Origin: Fimbriimonas sp.
GTDB lineage: Bacteria; Armatimonadota; Fimbriimonadia; Fimbriimonadales; Fimbriimonadaceae
Length of the DNA: 34,992 nucleotides
Assembly (NCBI GenBank): GCA_030447945.1
Contig: JAUJNV010000011.1
Location: forward strand, 1-34,992
Direction of reading: 5' to 3'
Both the position numbers and the translations under genes were made by a program. Numbering within the stretch: the first letter of the stretch is position 1; every line of letters starts with the position of its first letter. Below the pieces are notes generated by a model that had not been told where the DNA came from, ran no database searches, and saw only the letters and a program-made list of their open reading frames with translations. Shown piece after piece: positions 15,405 through 24,065 of the stretch.

Positions 15405-15540
15405 ATAAAAAGACCTTCATCGCCTATAAGGCAACGAAGGTCTCGCGTTCTCAGCGGCGGGCCGGCCTCTCGGCGTCCTGACGACCCACGGCCCCGCACG
15501 GAGCGGGCGCTACTCCCCTTCCGGGTGTCACAGGTTTAAC
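15405..15540 (-). promoter_or_regulatory. yybP-ykoY manganese riboswitch 1 with terminator
   Basis: Read on the minus strand: a GGAAGGGGAGTAGCGCCCGC 5' core (15522-15503), then GGGTCGTCAGGACGCC, GGCCGGC and CGCCGCTGAGAACGCGAGAC. These are the conserved blocks of the yybP-ykoY (mn) class. The 3' side forms a terminator: AGACCTTCGTTGCC pairs with GGCGATGAAGGTCT, followed by TTTTTATT. Binding of Mn2+ is known to favour read-through in this class. The regulated gene is the zf-TFIIB protein starting at 15364, 41 nt after the terminator. Confidence 0.92.
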
Positions 15541-15624
15541 GAGGATGGGAGGCCCTAGGTTCCGGCGTCCCCCGTCATATGGCGCTCCTGGCTTTACCCC
15601 CGTTCCCTTCAGTGGGAGGGCCCG

Positions 15625-16632
15625 CTAAAGAGTTTCCACCTCCGGTTCCAGCGCCCGTACTTGAGCAGGCTTGACCAGCGAAGCGAGCACCGAGATCGCG
15701 AGGATCCCCAGGATGATGCCGAGGGAGAGACCTATAGGGAACTTGTAGTCCGGCTGCCCCCCTCCCGTGTGCATCCAGTAGGTCCACACCATCTTGCCGC
15801 CGACGAAGATCAGAATCGCGGCGAGGCCGTACCCCAGGTAATGGAACATCCCCATCAGGCCCGATACGGCGAAGAACAGCGCCCGGAGGCCTAGGATCGC
15901 GAACACGTTCGACGTGAACACGATAAACGGGTCCCTCGTGATCGCGAAGATCGCGGGGATGCTGTCCACGGCGAAGATGATGTCGGTGAACTCGGTGAAC
16001 AGCAGGGCGATGAAGAGCGGGGTCGCCCACAGCCGACCGTCGATCCGCGTAAAGAAACGCTGCCCTTCGAAGTCCTGCGTCACGGGCAGGAACCGGCGAA
16101 AGGCGCGTACGACGGGGTTCTTTTCCGGGTCGATCTTTTGTCCTTTAGGACGATCATCTTCACGCCCGTCACGATGAGAAACGCGCCGAAGATCAGGATC
16201 GTCCGCGAAGCTTTGCAGCAACGCCGCCCCGACGCCGATGAACAGCGCCCGGAACAACAGCGCACCGACGATCCCCAGGGCAGCACGCGGTGCTGGTACT
16301 TGGCGCAGGCACGTTAAAGTACGTGAAGACCATCAGGAACACGAAGATGTTGTCGACGCTGAGGGCCTTCTCTACGAGGTAGCCCGTGAGGAACGCGAGC
16401 CCCGCCTCGGAGTTGGTGTATGGCGACTCGGGGTAGATCCGGTCCCATAGAAAGTAGAGGCCCAGGTTGAATACCAGGGCGAGAACGATCAGACGGCGCT
16501 CCAGGCGAAGCGCCTCCTTCATCTTCACCTCGTGGGCCTTCCGGTGGAAGACGCCGAGGTCGAGGGCAGCATCCCCAGCACGAACGCCAGAAAGGCTCCC
16601 CAAATCCAGAGAGGGATGCCGGCGATCATCAT
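15625..16632 (-). CDS. terC: TerC-family Mn2+ exporter (frameshifted)
   Basis: The ATG at 16632, behind GGAAGG, opens MMIAGIPLWIWGAFLAFVLG. Frames then give DLGVFHRKAHEVKMKEAL, then VEKALSVDNIFVFLMVFTYF, the TerC loop with conserved acidic 'LSVDNIFVF'. The intact C-terminal 210 residues include FTEFTDIIFAVDSIPAIFAI, the second 'D..FA.DSIPA' motif, and several membrane helices. These acidic motifs form the metal path in the TerC/Alx/MeeF family of manganese exporters. The length is about 335 residues. Frame changes fall at about 16565, 16285 and 16155. The gene follows the zf-TFIIB-2 gene by 11 bp, so it is co-transcribed under riboswitch 2, which agrees with a role in Mn2+ efflux. The stop is TAG 15625-15627. 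Confidence 0.9.
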
Positions 16633-16643
16633 CGTTCCTTCCT

Positions 16644-16907
16644 TCAGAAATCAAAGATGTCGCCGAGGACGCCTCCGCGCTTCCTCTTCTTCTTGTATTC
16701 GTCATCGTCCTCCCGGCGGTAGCCATAGGCGGAGGGCGGCATGGGAACTCGCGCGGAGGCGCGGAGGGGGACGGCCGTCCTCTCGATCACCTTGTCCAGC
16801 TCGCCTCGGTCGAGCACACGCCGCGGCAGGTCGGGCAGTAGTCCACCTCGATCCGCTCTCCGGTCCATCATCAGGAGGTCCGCGACCTCACACCTTGGGC
16901 ATCTCAC
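16644..16907 (-). CDS. zf-TFIIB zinc-ribbon protein, second paralog (frameshifted)
   Basis: The GTG start at 16907 gives MRCPRCEVADLLMMDR, the same N-terminus as the paralog at 15056-15364. The second Cys pair is out of frame between about 16860 and 16800, where another frame would restore CPTCRGV. The frame then recovers DRGELDKVIERTAV, a shorter Pro-rich linker, YGYRREDDDEYKKKRKRGGV and LGDIFDF. The acidic tract is only three Asp plus Glu here, against ten in the paralog. It lies between riboswitch 2 and terC with an 11-bp gap to terC, forming the operon riboswitch-zf-TFIIB-terC. Role unknown, probably in manganese or envelope homeostasis by context. Confidence 0.82.
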   Translation of the reverse strand: MRCPRCEVADLLMMDRRADRGGLLPDLPRRVLDRGELDKVIERTAVPLRASARVPMPPSAYGYRREDDDEYKKKRKRGGVLGDIFDF

Positions 16908-16948
16908 TTTTCGTTTCCTCCTTTCGTCTTTCCAGACCCAAGAGGCAC

Positions 16949-17080
16949 AAAGCCTCCACCGCCCAACGGGCGATGAAGGTCTTGCGTTTTCAGCGGCGGG
17001 CCGGCCTTTCGGCGTACTGACGACCCACCACCCCGCGCGAAGCGGGCGCTACTCCCCCTTCCGGGGTGTTACAGAGTCTA
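16949..17080 (-). promoter_or_regulatory. yybP-ykoY manganese riboswitch 2
   Basis: On the minus strand GGAAGGGGGAGTAGCGCCCG (about 17062-17043) is followed by GGGTCGTCAGTACGCC, GGCCGGC and CCGCCGCTGAAAACGCAAG, the same conserved blocks as riboswitch 1. The 3' hairpin (GACCTTCATCGCCC with GGGCGGTGGAGGC) is weaker and its tail CTTTGTG is U-poor. It controls the zf-TFIIB-2/terC operon starting at 16907. Upstream, both copies share CCTCGTTARAC..TGT.ACAC, so the duplication includes part of the promoter region. Confidence 0.92.
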
Positions 17081-17339
17081 ACGAGGACAAGGGCCTTTGA
17101 GTTCCCACGGTTCTCGGCCCTTGGGTACCCGGTTGATCGCCATACCCGCAGCTAAGGAGGGGCTCTACGTAGGGGGATGTGTGTCGGCCGAGGCTTGCCG
17201 CGATGGTTCTGCGCGGGTGTTGGGGTTTGCGTGTGGAGGGAGAAGGCTCCGATCGGAACCTCTACCCCCTGCCCCTCCTCCTCCAGACTTATCGCGGCAA
17301 GGGAAGGGTTCTCGGAGGCTCTGTTGATTTCCTTCATCT
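17081..17339. other. Intergenic stretch, no gene recognised
   Basis: Between riboswitch 2 and the frame-broken minus-strand hypothetical, no frame shows a recognisable protein. The riboswitch promoter on the minus strand should lie near 17080-17130. A loose inverted pair (TTGCCGCGATGG near 17194 and ATCGCGGCAA near 17292) spans about 100 bp. Confidence 0.4.
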
Positions 17340-17785
17340 TTAGGGCTCCGACTGTCCCCGATCTTCCCGGCCTTCGAGAAAGTCCTCAGGAGGTGCCAAC
17401 GCACGTCGCGGATCTTCTCCGAAGAGGTCAGCGCCTCGTGGACCGTCTGGGCGACGTCCCACAGCACCCTCGCCGTGCCGGGCTTGTAGAGCGAGGCGAA
17501 GACGCCCGCACGCTACGCTCAGTCCCAACCATCCACTCCGTGTCGGCCTCCTCCGGCACCTGACGATGAAGGTGTACTGCGCGTCGTCGCACTCGGGGTG
17601 AAGTACCAGCCGGACTCGTCTTGCCCCAGCGTCTCGTCGACCTCAGGCCCCCGCTCCTGAAGCTCGTCCATGAGCCAACGCGCGAGATCCTCGCCGTAGT
17701 TGTGGGGGGTTGACGAGTGGCGCTTCGTCTGGCTGGTGTCCAAAAGCCGAACTCTAAACGTTACGTGGGTTCGCGCGTCGGCCAT
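17340..17785 (-). CDS. Hypothetical protein (frameshifted)
   Basis: Start at ATG 17785 (MADARTHVTFRVRLLDTSQT). The product continues NYGEDLARWLMDELQERG, EVDETLGQDESGWYFTP, then in other frames a strand rich in hydrophobics and finally VLWDVAQTVHEALTSSEKI and RDVRWHLLRTFSK. The 'YGEDLARWL...L..RG..VDE..G.D..GW' opening resembles small bacterial hypothetical proteins of about 150 residues that have no known function. At least two frame changes are needed (near 17570 and 17490). The 3' end is uncertain. It is convergent with nothing obvious; riboswitch 2 lies downstream on the same strand. Confidence 0.5.
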
Positions 17786-17869
17786 GTCTTTCCGGCAAGG
17801 CACAAGCGCCAAACTGTACGCAAAAAGCGGGGCCGCCCCGCTCCCTTTGCATTCGATTTGCTTTACCCT

Positions 17870-18222
17870 TCAGACCCAGGTGGAGGCGCGCCGGAAGACT
17901 TTGTAGTTCACCGGGCAGGAGACGTGGCCCAGCACGAAGCCCGGCCAGCCGGCCATAAAGTCGAGCTCGTAATCGGGCGGCGCGCCGACAGCACCAACGG
18001 GGTGTCCTTGGCGACCAGGTGCTCCATCTTCGCCACCGCGAACCGCTCGTACCCCCGATCTTGTGCGGCTCTTCGAGGTCTTAGAATGTCCACGAGGTCG
18101 GCCCCTCACAAGCATCGAGGGCGGATTGCCAATCGGAAACAAACGCACTCATCGCCGGGGTGGAACCCCTCGCGCGCGGCGGCTTCGACCTCAGGGTCCC
18201 GGGTGATGAGCACGAACTTCAT
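17870..18222 (-). CDS. Hypothetical protein, about 117 residues (frameshifted)
   Basis: Start at ATG 18222 (MKFVLITRDPEVEAAAREGF, then HPGDECVCF). After one or two frame changes near 18120 and 18000 come GADLVDILRP, YERFAVAKMEHLVAKDTPLV, then DYELDFMAGWPGFVLGHVSC and PVNYKVFRRASTWV with TGA 17870-17872. The alternating strands and helices, with an Asp after the first strand, recall a receiver-like alpha/beta fold, but no phosphorylation motif is assured. No family is recognised. It is divergent from the ECF sigma gene at 18378; the 155-bp gap holds a short CCGCTTC...GAAGCGG hairpin (18266-18288). Confidence 0.5.
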
Positions 18223-18377
18223 AGTAGATGGAACGCTGTCCGTTAAAAAAGCATACACCTTGGGGCCGCTTCCGCTGCGGCGAAGCGGGAGGAGGAGAGT
18301 CGAACACAACGAACGGCCCTTTTGGTCCTAGGGACCCCTGGGGCCGCACGGTAAGATCGAGAACGGGAAAAAGAGAC

Positions 18378-18974
18378 ATGTGCGCGACGCAGACGACGGA
18401 GAGCGCGGGGACAAGAAGCGACGCCGAAACGCGGCGCTTCCAAGGGATGATGGCGGAGACAAAGCGGCGTGCCTACACGATGGCGCTCCAGCTCACGCGC
18501 AACCCGAGCGACGCCGAGGACCTCGTTCAGGAAACCTACGTCAAAGCCTGGCGCGGCTTCGATAGCTATATCCCAGGACGCCCCTTTCTTAACTGGCTCT
18601 TGCGGATCATGCAGCGCGCCTACCTCGACTCCCGGCGCCGCGACAACCCGATCCGCAAAGCCGAGTCTCTAAACTCCATGATCTCGCCGGGCGACGGCGA
18701 GGTGCAGGAGCTTCCGATCCCCGACGTGGGCCCCGGTCCGGACGACGAGGTGCTCCACGACGAGCTCAAGCGCGAGCTGCGCGAGGCGCTGGCGGGTCTT
18801 CCCGACGTCTATCGCACGGCCATCTCGATGTGCGACCTCGAAGGCATGAGCTACTCCGAGATCGCCGACATCCAGCGCACCACGATCGGTACCGTCCGCT
18901 CCCGCATCCACCGCGGCCGCCGCCTCCTACGCGACGCGATTCAGAAGGGGGAGAGAGAGGGCGTTGGGCGTTAG
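18378..18974 (+). CDS. ECF-type RNA polymerase sigma factor
   Basis: An intact 198-residue sigma-70-family protein from the ATG at 18378; the frame is open upstream but without conserved sequence. Region 2 is RRAYTMALQLTRNPSDAEDL, VQETYVKAWRGFDSY and FLNWLLRIMQRAYLDSRRRD. Region 4 is LREALAGLPDVYRTAISMCD, then GMSYSEIADIQRTTIGTVRS and RIHRGRRLL (helix-turn-helix). It directs RNA polymerase to a dedicated promoter set, unknown here. No anti-sigma gene lies next to it; the following genes encode a two-helix membrane protein and a zinc-ribbon protein. The last four residues (GVGR) and TAG stop are encoded by an inverted-repeat element. Confidence 0.92.
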   Translation: MCATQTTESAGTRSDAETRRFQGMMAETKRRAYTMALQLTRNPSDAEDLVQETYVKAWRGFDSYIPGRPFLNWLLRIMQRAYLDSRRRDNPIRKAESLNSMISPGDGEVQELPIPDVGPGPDDEVLHDELKRELREALAGLPDVYRTAISMCDLEGMSYSEIADIQRTTIGTVRSRIHRGRRLLRDAIQKGEREGVGR

Positions 18975-19048
18975 GGCGCTGGGGCGGAGAGGGGATCGTT
19001 AACAACCGCAGGGTAAAGGACAAGCTACTCCAACGCCCAACGCCCCAA
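18961..19048. repeat. Inverted-repeat element, CGTTRGGG-word family, copy 4
   Basis: The left arm GCGTTGGGCGTTAGGGCGCT (18961 on) and the right arm CCAACGCCCAACGCCCC (19030-19046) flank a 45-bp unrelated centre. The sigma-factor TAG (18972-18974) falls in the second word of the left arm. The next gene starts 17 bp after the right arm. Confidence 0.88.
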
Positions 19049-19064
19049 AAGGTACACTCCTCTC

Positions 19065-19379
19065 GTGAGCGGGAAAAAGCCGCCGTCCAGGCCGGCCTGG
19101 GTGAAGAACACCTATTTCTGGATCGCGGGAATCTTGCTCGTGCTGGCGATAGTGGGCTTCATCCAGGGCGACGGCACCATCCGCGACCCAGGTCAGAAGC
19201 CCGAGAGCAATCTCGCCCTGCTCTATTTGGGCGCGTCGGTGCTCATGCTGCTGGGCGGCTATATGAGCCACACCCAGACCATCCAGCAGTACGAAGAGGA
19301 ATTGCAGATGCGCGCAACGAAGGGCGAGAGCGTAGAGCCCGCCCGCCCCACCGAGCCGGCCCAGCCGAAGGAAGGATAA
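19065..19379 (+). CDS. Two-helix membrane protein (hypothetical)
   Basis: A 104-residue protein starting at GTG 19065 (MSGKKPPSRPAWVKNTYFWI). Two hydrophobic helices, FWIAGILLVLAIVGFI and LALLYLGASVLMLLGGYM, are separated by a short polar loop. The tail is charged and Pro/Glu-rich (EPARPTEPAQPKEG). No family is recognised. TAA at 19377-19379 is 4 bp before the ATG of the zinc-ribbon gene, whose ribosome binding site overlaps this gene's end, so they form an operon. It could anchor the ECF sigma regulation, but no anti-sigma motif is seen. Confidence 0.7.
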   Translation: MSGKKPPSRPAWVKNTYFWIAGILLVLAIVGFIQGDGTIRDPGQKPESNLALLYLGASVLMLLGGYMSHTQTIQQYEEELQMRATKGESVEPARPTEPAQPKEG

Positions 19380-19383
19380 GACG

Positions 19384-19596
19384 ATGATTCAGTGCAGCGC
19401 TTGCGGTAGACCGATCGAGAAGGTGCCGAATTGGCTGTCGTCGGTCACGGCGGAGTTCGTGTGCAACAACTGCCCGAACCGGAACACCAAGAACATCGCC
19501 TTTATGACCCTCGAACCCGAGACCCCCACCGTGGGACGGGTGGACGAGGAAGAGGAAGTCGACGTCGAAGAGCTCCCCGACGACAAAGACGAGTAA
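19384..19596 (+). CDS. Small zinc-ribbon protein with acidic tail
   Basis: A 70-residue protein starting at the ATG at 19384 behind GGAAGGATAAG. CSAC (residues 4-7) and CNNC (about 28-31) form a four-cysteine zinc ribbon. The C-terminal third is very acidic (VDEEEEVDVEELPDDKDE). Such small proteins often contact nucleic acid or partner proteins, but nothing specific can be claimed. It is co-transcribed with the two-helix membrane protein. Confidence 0.75.
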   Translation: MIQCSACGRPIEKVPNWLSSVTAEFVCNNCPNRNTKNIAFMTLEPETPTVGRVDEEEEVDVEELPDDKDE

Positions 19597-19658
19597 CCCT
19601 CCGTAGCCCGCGCGACCCGCGCACGAGCCTTGTCAGGCTTGTGCGCGGGCCCCGCGCT

Positions 19659-21110
19659 CTACTTGCGTAGGAGATCGCGCAAGTACAGATCGCACACTGG
19701 GCGCTGGTGGAAGTCCGTGCCGAGCAACCGCCGCAGCTTCTGGATCGCCACCTCCCGCGAGTCGCCCGTGTTGCGCTCGTGGCGCTCCCAGAATCGCTGC
19801 CACCAGTCGCGCGGCTGGACTTTGCTTCCCTCGTACTCCGTGACTCGCCCCGTCTCGCCGCCCACCACGAGGCTGCCGACGGAGTCGCTCTGGGCGTAGA
19901 CGCGGTCGATCTCCTCTTTGATCGAGGCCATGTCGGCTGCCGAGACGACGCCGTTGGAGGTGGCTTTGTAGAACTGCACCGTCACCCGCACCGGGAAGCG
20001 CACATCGCGTTCGATGGGCAGGCCGTCGATCTCTGTGAACGGCCCTTCCAGGTCGCCGTGCCCGATCACCGCCGCTTCCACGTCGCTGCGGTCGCGTGAC
20101 TCCTTCTTCATCGGTGCGGCCGACATGGCCTCCGCAGGAAACCCGCCGCCGCCGAAACCGCCCCCTTGCATCCGCTCCTTCTGCTTCAGCGGGATCTGCA
20201 CGAGGAGGACCATGTTCAGCCCGGCATCGCGCTTCCGCGGCCCGGAAGGCGTCGGACTGGTGGGGTCGCCGCCAGCCGCCTTGAAGTCGCTCAGCCGTTG
20301 GCCCGTGAGGCTGGCGCGCTGCCCTTTCTCGTTGTGGAACAGACGCTGGCCCCAGGCCGACCCCTCCGAGAAGGCGTCGCGAGTGTTGTCGATGATCGTC
20401 GCGCTCGTACCCTGCCGCGTGACGAGCACCGTGAGCACCGCCGGGTCGCCCTTCACCGCCTGGTAGTTGAACAGCACCGGGTTGAAGGTCGCCGTTCCCG
20501 CCCTCGGCACGGGCAGGAAGCAGGCCTGCGCGCTCACGAGCACCTTCGAGTCCCGCTCGGGGGCGACGAGCGACCGCCGTGGCCCCTTCCAAGAGTCTGG
20601 GTTGGTCAGGTAGGCGCGCGGATTGTCCAGAAAGTCGTAGAGGGAGACCCGGCGTAGGGGCTGGCCTTTGTGGTTGCCCACGAGGAGCGTAAACCCGCGC
20701 GGGTCGAGGTCGCAGGTGAGGTCGCTGAAGTTTGGGTGGCGGATGACGGGCATGCACACGGGCCGCGGTCGCTTCGTCCGGGGGTCTTCCTGGAGCACCT
20801 GGATCGTCATGTCGCTGATGTTCGGCCCTACCGCCGAGCCCTTATAGCGCCCTGTGTCCTCCCAGGTGAGGTTGAGCACGTTCAGCCCGCGCGACTGCGC
20901 AAGCCGCTGCGCCTCGGGGTCGCCCACCATCTGCGCGGTGCGCCGGATCGCTTGCGCGTACAGCTCCCGTTCTTCGGAGGTCATCTCCTTCGGGGAGTCT
21001 TTCTTCTCGGGCGGCCTCGGCCCCTGATCGGGGGTTAAGGGCGACGTGGCGAGGGTCGCGGTGAGAATGGCGCCGACCCCGAGCGCGGCGGCAAGTCTGA
21101 TGTGTTCCAT
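19659..21110 (-). CDS. Large exported protein of unknown function
   Basis: An intact 483-residue protein from the ATG at 21110 (MEHIRLAAALGVGAILTATL), with a GGAG ribosome binding site about 10 bp upstream. A signal peptide of about 25 residues is followed by a Pro/Lys-rich linker. No catalytic motif is recognised. The body alternates beta-rich segments (for example NISDMTIQVLQEDP, then TFNPVLFNYQAVKGDPAVLT). A Gly-rich loop (MQGGGFGGGGFPAEAM, near residue 320) splits it into two halves. The C-terminal half has RVTVQFYKATSNGVVSAADM and ends LRDLLRK. It is probably periplasmic or surface-located. It is convergent with the zinc-ribbon gene; a 62-bp gap holds a loose GCGCGAC...TGCGCGGG repeat. 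It is divergent from recX, with palindromic elements between. Confidence 0.7.
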   Translation of the reverse strand: MEHIRLAAALGVGAILTATLATSPLTPDQGPRPPEKKDSPKEMTSEERELYAQAIRRTAQMVGDPEAQRLAQSRGLNVLNLTWEDTGRYKGSAVGPNISDMTIQVLQEDPRTKRPRPVCMPVIRHPNFSDLTCDLDPRGFTLLVGNHKGQPLRRVSLYDFLDNPRAYLTNPDSWKGPRRSLVAPERDSKVLVSAQACFLPVPRAGTATFNPVLFNYQAVKGDPAVLTVLVTRQGTSATIIDNTRDAFSEGSAWGQRLFHNEKGQRASLTGQRLSDFKAAGGDPTSPTPSGPRKRDAGLNMVLLVQIPLKQKERMQGGGFGGGGFPAEAMSAAPMKKESRDRSDVEAAVIGHGDLEGPFTEIDGLPIERDVRFPVRVTVQFYKATSNGVVSAADMASIKEEIDRVYAQSDSVGSLVVGGETGRVTEYEGSKVQPRDWWQRFWERHERNTGDSREVAIQKLRRLLGTDFHQRPVCDLYLRDLLRK

Positions 21111-21188
21111 GGGCTTCGTTCTCCTTCGAGTCTGCCTAAGTGAGTGGACGCACCGACTTAGATCGTTCAAACAGACTCACCGTCACCT

Positions 21189-21222
21189 TTGGGAGTGCGC
21201 GAAGCTCTTCGCGCACTCCCAA
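21189..21222. repeat. Hairpin repeat GGGAGTGCGCGAAG, copy 2 (perfect)
   Basis: TTGGGAGTGCGCGAAG (21189-21204), a 2-nt spacer, then its exact reverse complement (21207-21222). It shares the TGGGAGTGCGCGAAG arm with the hairpin at 5609-5645. It directly abuts the next inverted-repeat element. Confidence 0.85.
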
Positions 21223-21297
21223 GGTTGAAGGTTTAGGGTTGCAGGTTGCGAGCGGAACCTTCCCCACCACCTTCAACCTGCAACCTTCAACCTTGAA
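21223..21297. repeat. Inverted-repeat element with GGTTGMA word
   Basis: The left arm (21223-21250) reads as 7-nt words ggttgaa/ggtttag/ggttgca/ggttgcg. The right arm (21270-21297) has the inverted words CCTTCAACCTGCAACC and TTCAACCTTGAAC. It lies between the exported-protein gene and recX, 54 bp before the recX ATG. Confidence 0.88.
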
Positions 21298-21350
21298 CAA
21301 GCTTCCAAAGGAGTCGGGCGGGTTTTTGCGGCGTCTGAAAAGGAGGGACG

Positions 21351-21800
21351 ATGGACCACGCCGCCCTCGACCTCGCGCTTCGCAAGCTCCGCACCGCCGA
21401 CCGCTTCGAGTCGGAAATGCGGGGTTTTCTGGCGGACGCGGGGCACGACGAAGGGGTGGCGGACGAGGTCGTCGCGCACTTGAAGGGTCGCAAGATCCTA
21501 GACGATGAAAGGACGATAAAGAGCCTCATCGAGCGCAGGTCCGGGCGCCGCTCGGTGGGGGATGAGAAATTGCGCGCCGAGCTCTTGGCGCGCGGCGCAC
21601 CGGAAGAAATGGTCGGCGAGGCCCTCGCGGCCTCCGAGGAAGGCGAGACGGAGAGGATGCAGGAGGCGCTGAAGGGCAAGTTCGGTCCGGGCGACTCGCG
21701 TGCGAAAGGCGCGCGCTTCCTCTCTTCGCGCGGATTTTCCGAGGAGGCGATCGAGAGTGCGCTGGACCGCTTCTTCGGGACGTCGGAGCGCCCGGACTAA
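21351..21800 (+). CDS. recX: RecX-family regulator of RecA
   Basis: An intact 149-residue helical protein. It opens ALDLALRKLRTADRFESEMR, the first RecX three-helix repeat ('L..R..S..EL...L'). The second is ADEVVAHLKGRKILDDERTI, and EKLRAELLARGAPEEMVGEA with ARFLSSRGFSEEAIESALDR gives the later repeats ending in 'GF....I..AL'. RecX binds RecA filaments and limits or modulates recombination. The ATG at 21351 follows AAGGAGG by 5 bp. TAA is 8 bp before the rny ATG, so the two are one operon. recA is not in the window. Confidence 0.88.
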   Translation: MDHAALDLALRKLRTADRFESEMRGFLADAGHDEGVADEVVAHLKGRKILDDERTIKSLIERRSGRRSVGDEKLRAELLARGAPEEMVGEALAASEEGETERMQEALKGKFGPGDSRAKGARFLSSRGFSEEAIESALDRFFGTSERPD

Positions 21801-21808
21801 GGAGGACG

Positions 21809-23350
21809 ATGCTTCCACAACTAGAAGGCCTCCCCGGGAGCCTGGCAGGGGGCCTCGGAGTGGCCCTGGCGGTGACGGCGGGGCTCTACTTGCTGTGGCT
21901 GAGGCCCGGCGTCATCGCCGCGCGCCGAGAGCGCGCCCAGGCGGAGGCGCTGCACGACCGCCTCCAGCGCGAGTCCGCGCTGGAGGCGGAGGCCACGCTG
22001 CTGGAGGCCAGGGCCGAAGCGATCCGCATCCGCGAACGGGCGGAGGAGGATGCCCGGCAGAAGGGGGCGGCGCTCGACCGGGCGGGCGAAAAGCTCGATG
22101 CTCGCGAAGAGGCCCTCGAATCTCGCCGCGTGGCCATTGAGGAGCGCGAGCGCGCACTGATGCAAGAGTCGCGCGTTTTCGCCGAGAAAGAGGACGCGGC
22201 CGAGCGGCGGCTGCGCGAGGCGGACGAGGAGCTCCGGCGGATCGCCGGACTGGACAAGGAGGGGGCGCGAGACCTCTACCTCGCCGGGATCGAAGCCGAA
22301 TTTCGCGAAGCGGCGCTGCGCAAAGCACGCGAGGTCGGGGCGGAGGTCCATGGGGAGGCGGAGAGCCGCGCCCGCCGCGCCGTCCTGGACGTGCTGGGGC
22401 GATCGGCCACCGACTACGTGACGGAGGCGACGCTCTCGGTCGTGGAGCTGCCCAGCGAGGACATGAAGGGGCGCATCATCGGGCGGGAGGGGCGCAACAT
22501 CCGCTCCTTCGAGCAGATCTCGGGGGTAGACCTCATCGTCGACGAGACCCCGGAGGCGGTGGTGATCTCCTGCTTCGATCCGGTGCGGCGCGAAACGGCC
22601 CGCCTGGCCCTGCTGGGCCTGATGACCGACGGCCGCATCCACCCCGGACGGATCGAGGAGGCGTACGAGAAGGCGCAGGCGGAGGTTGCGCGGACCGTAC
22701 GCGAGGCGGGCGAGCACGCCGCCGAGCGGGCGGCGGTCGCCGGCCTCCCGCCGAAGGTGGTCGAAGCGATGGGCCGGCTGCGGGTCCGCACGAGCTACGC
22801 GCAGACCTTCCTCGACGACTGCGTGGAGGTCGCGCGCCTCGCGGCGATGCTCGCCGCGCGGTTGGGCTCGAACGAGGATCTCGCTCGCCGCGCAGGGTTC
22901 CTGCACGACATCGGCAAGGGGCTCGGCCCCGAGTGGGAGGGCCTCATGCCCTGGCGGGTATGGCGTTCCTGCGCTCGCTCGGGAGAAGGGCCCGTGTTGC
23001 ACGCGGTCGGCGCGCACCACCACGAGATCGAGCCGACGACGGGGAGGCGCACCTCGTCATCGTGGCCGACTCCCTCTCCGCGGCGCGCGCCGGTGCGCGC
23101 CGCGAGAACCTGGAGCACTACCTCAAGCGCCTCGCGACGTTGGAGAGCCTCGCCAGCTCGTTCCCCGGCGTTGACCGCTCCTACGCCGTCAAGCGGGCCG
23201 CGAGATCCGCCTCATCGTCCGCCCCCAGGAGGTCGACGACCTCGGCGCGATGCGTCTGGCGAACGACGTGGCGAAGCGAATCGAGAGCGAGTTGGAGTAC
23301 CCAGGCCAGATCAAGATCACCGTGATCCGCGAGACGCGGGCGCAGGGTGG
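21809..23350 (+). CDS. rny: Ribonuclease Y (3' part frameshifted)
   Basis: RNase Y is the membrane-anchored endoribonuclease that starts mRNA decay in many Gram-positive and deep-branching bacteria. The ATG at 21809 follows a GGAGG site. Residues about 10-30 form the membrane anchor, about 35-150 a long coiled coil rich in Glu, Arg and Ala. The KH domain is [20 protein letters not shown] (near residue 215). The HD domain has [15 protein letters not shown] with His366-Asp367. After about 22960 frame changes occur, but the conserved tail is present in other frames: [36 protein letters not shown] and [14 protein letters not shown] near 23300-23342. The exact stop is unresolved, so the end is approximate. 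All domains exist, so indel errors are likely. Confidence 0.92.
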
Positions 23351-23467
23351 CGAAAGGGCTCCTCCCCTGGGCCGGTCGCTCGGCACACGCGGGCAGTTGG
23401 CTTCGCGCAACCGGCCCTATGGAAAGCGTAGACATCTCACTCGGCGGCGCGTGCGAGGAAAACAACC

Positions 23468-24065
23468 ATGAACAGATCCTAGCCTTGTACTCTTTGGCGC
23501 GGTCTCCGCGCTCGCGGTGGCCGACGCGCGCCTCAGGATGCCGTGAGCATCGTTTGGAAAGCCGAAGGTGGGCCAGACGATGAAGTATCGGATGACCAGC
23601 GTCGGAGATCCAGGGCCATGACGAGTACGCGCTGACTTCGATGGTAAAGGAGATCCGCCGACGTTATCGTCTCCAAGACGGGCTCGCCTCGGGCGATCAA
23701 GAGGCTCCATGATCCCGGAAGACGTCACGGTCACCACCGTCATGATGCCCAACGGGGATGGTCAGCCGGACGTCCGACAAGCCGAGCCAGTTCGAGATTC
23801 CCCGCCTCGAAAACGCTTTCGTCTTCACCTACCCCGAGACGATCAAGGTCTGACTTCCGACGCGCGAGACGTCGTTATGCGAGCACCACGACCTTTACTC
23901 GAGGCGTGGAGAAGGTCGCCAGGCAGCCACAAGTTCGAGTTCGATTTCAAGAGTCCGGCGATCATCGACGGGGCGGGTTGGATGGCGCGGAACCTGCTCG
24001 CCCCAGACACAAAGGGCTGCGCCATGGGAGCCTGCCATCGGAAGGGTACGGTCGACCAGCGGTGA
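23468..24065 (+). CDS. Exported hypothetical protein (heavily frameshifted)
   Basis: The ATG at 23468 with frame correction gives a signal peptide (MNRSLAL, then [13 protein letters not shown]). The frames then contain [40 protein letters not shown] and [21 protein letters not shown] basic Lys/Gly/Phe-rich part near 23900-23960 (HKFEFDFK) may be the C-terminus. Such beta-rich exported proteins that begin 'SIVW...G....Y.MT....I.G' are common in environmental genomes with no known role. At least four frame changes occur, and the 3' end is unclear. The signal peptide and overall plan are the supported part; family and function are not. Confidence 0.45.
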
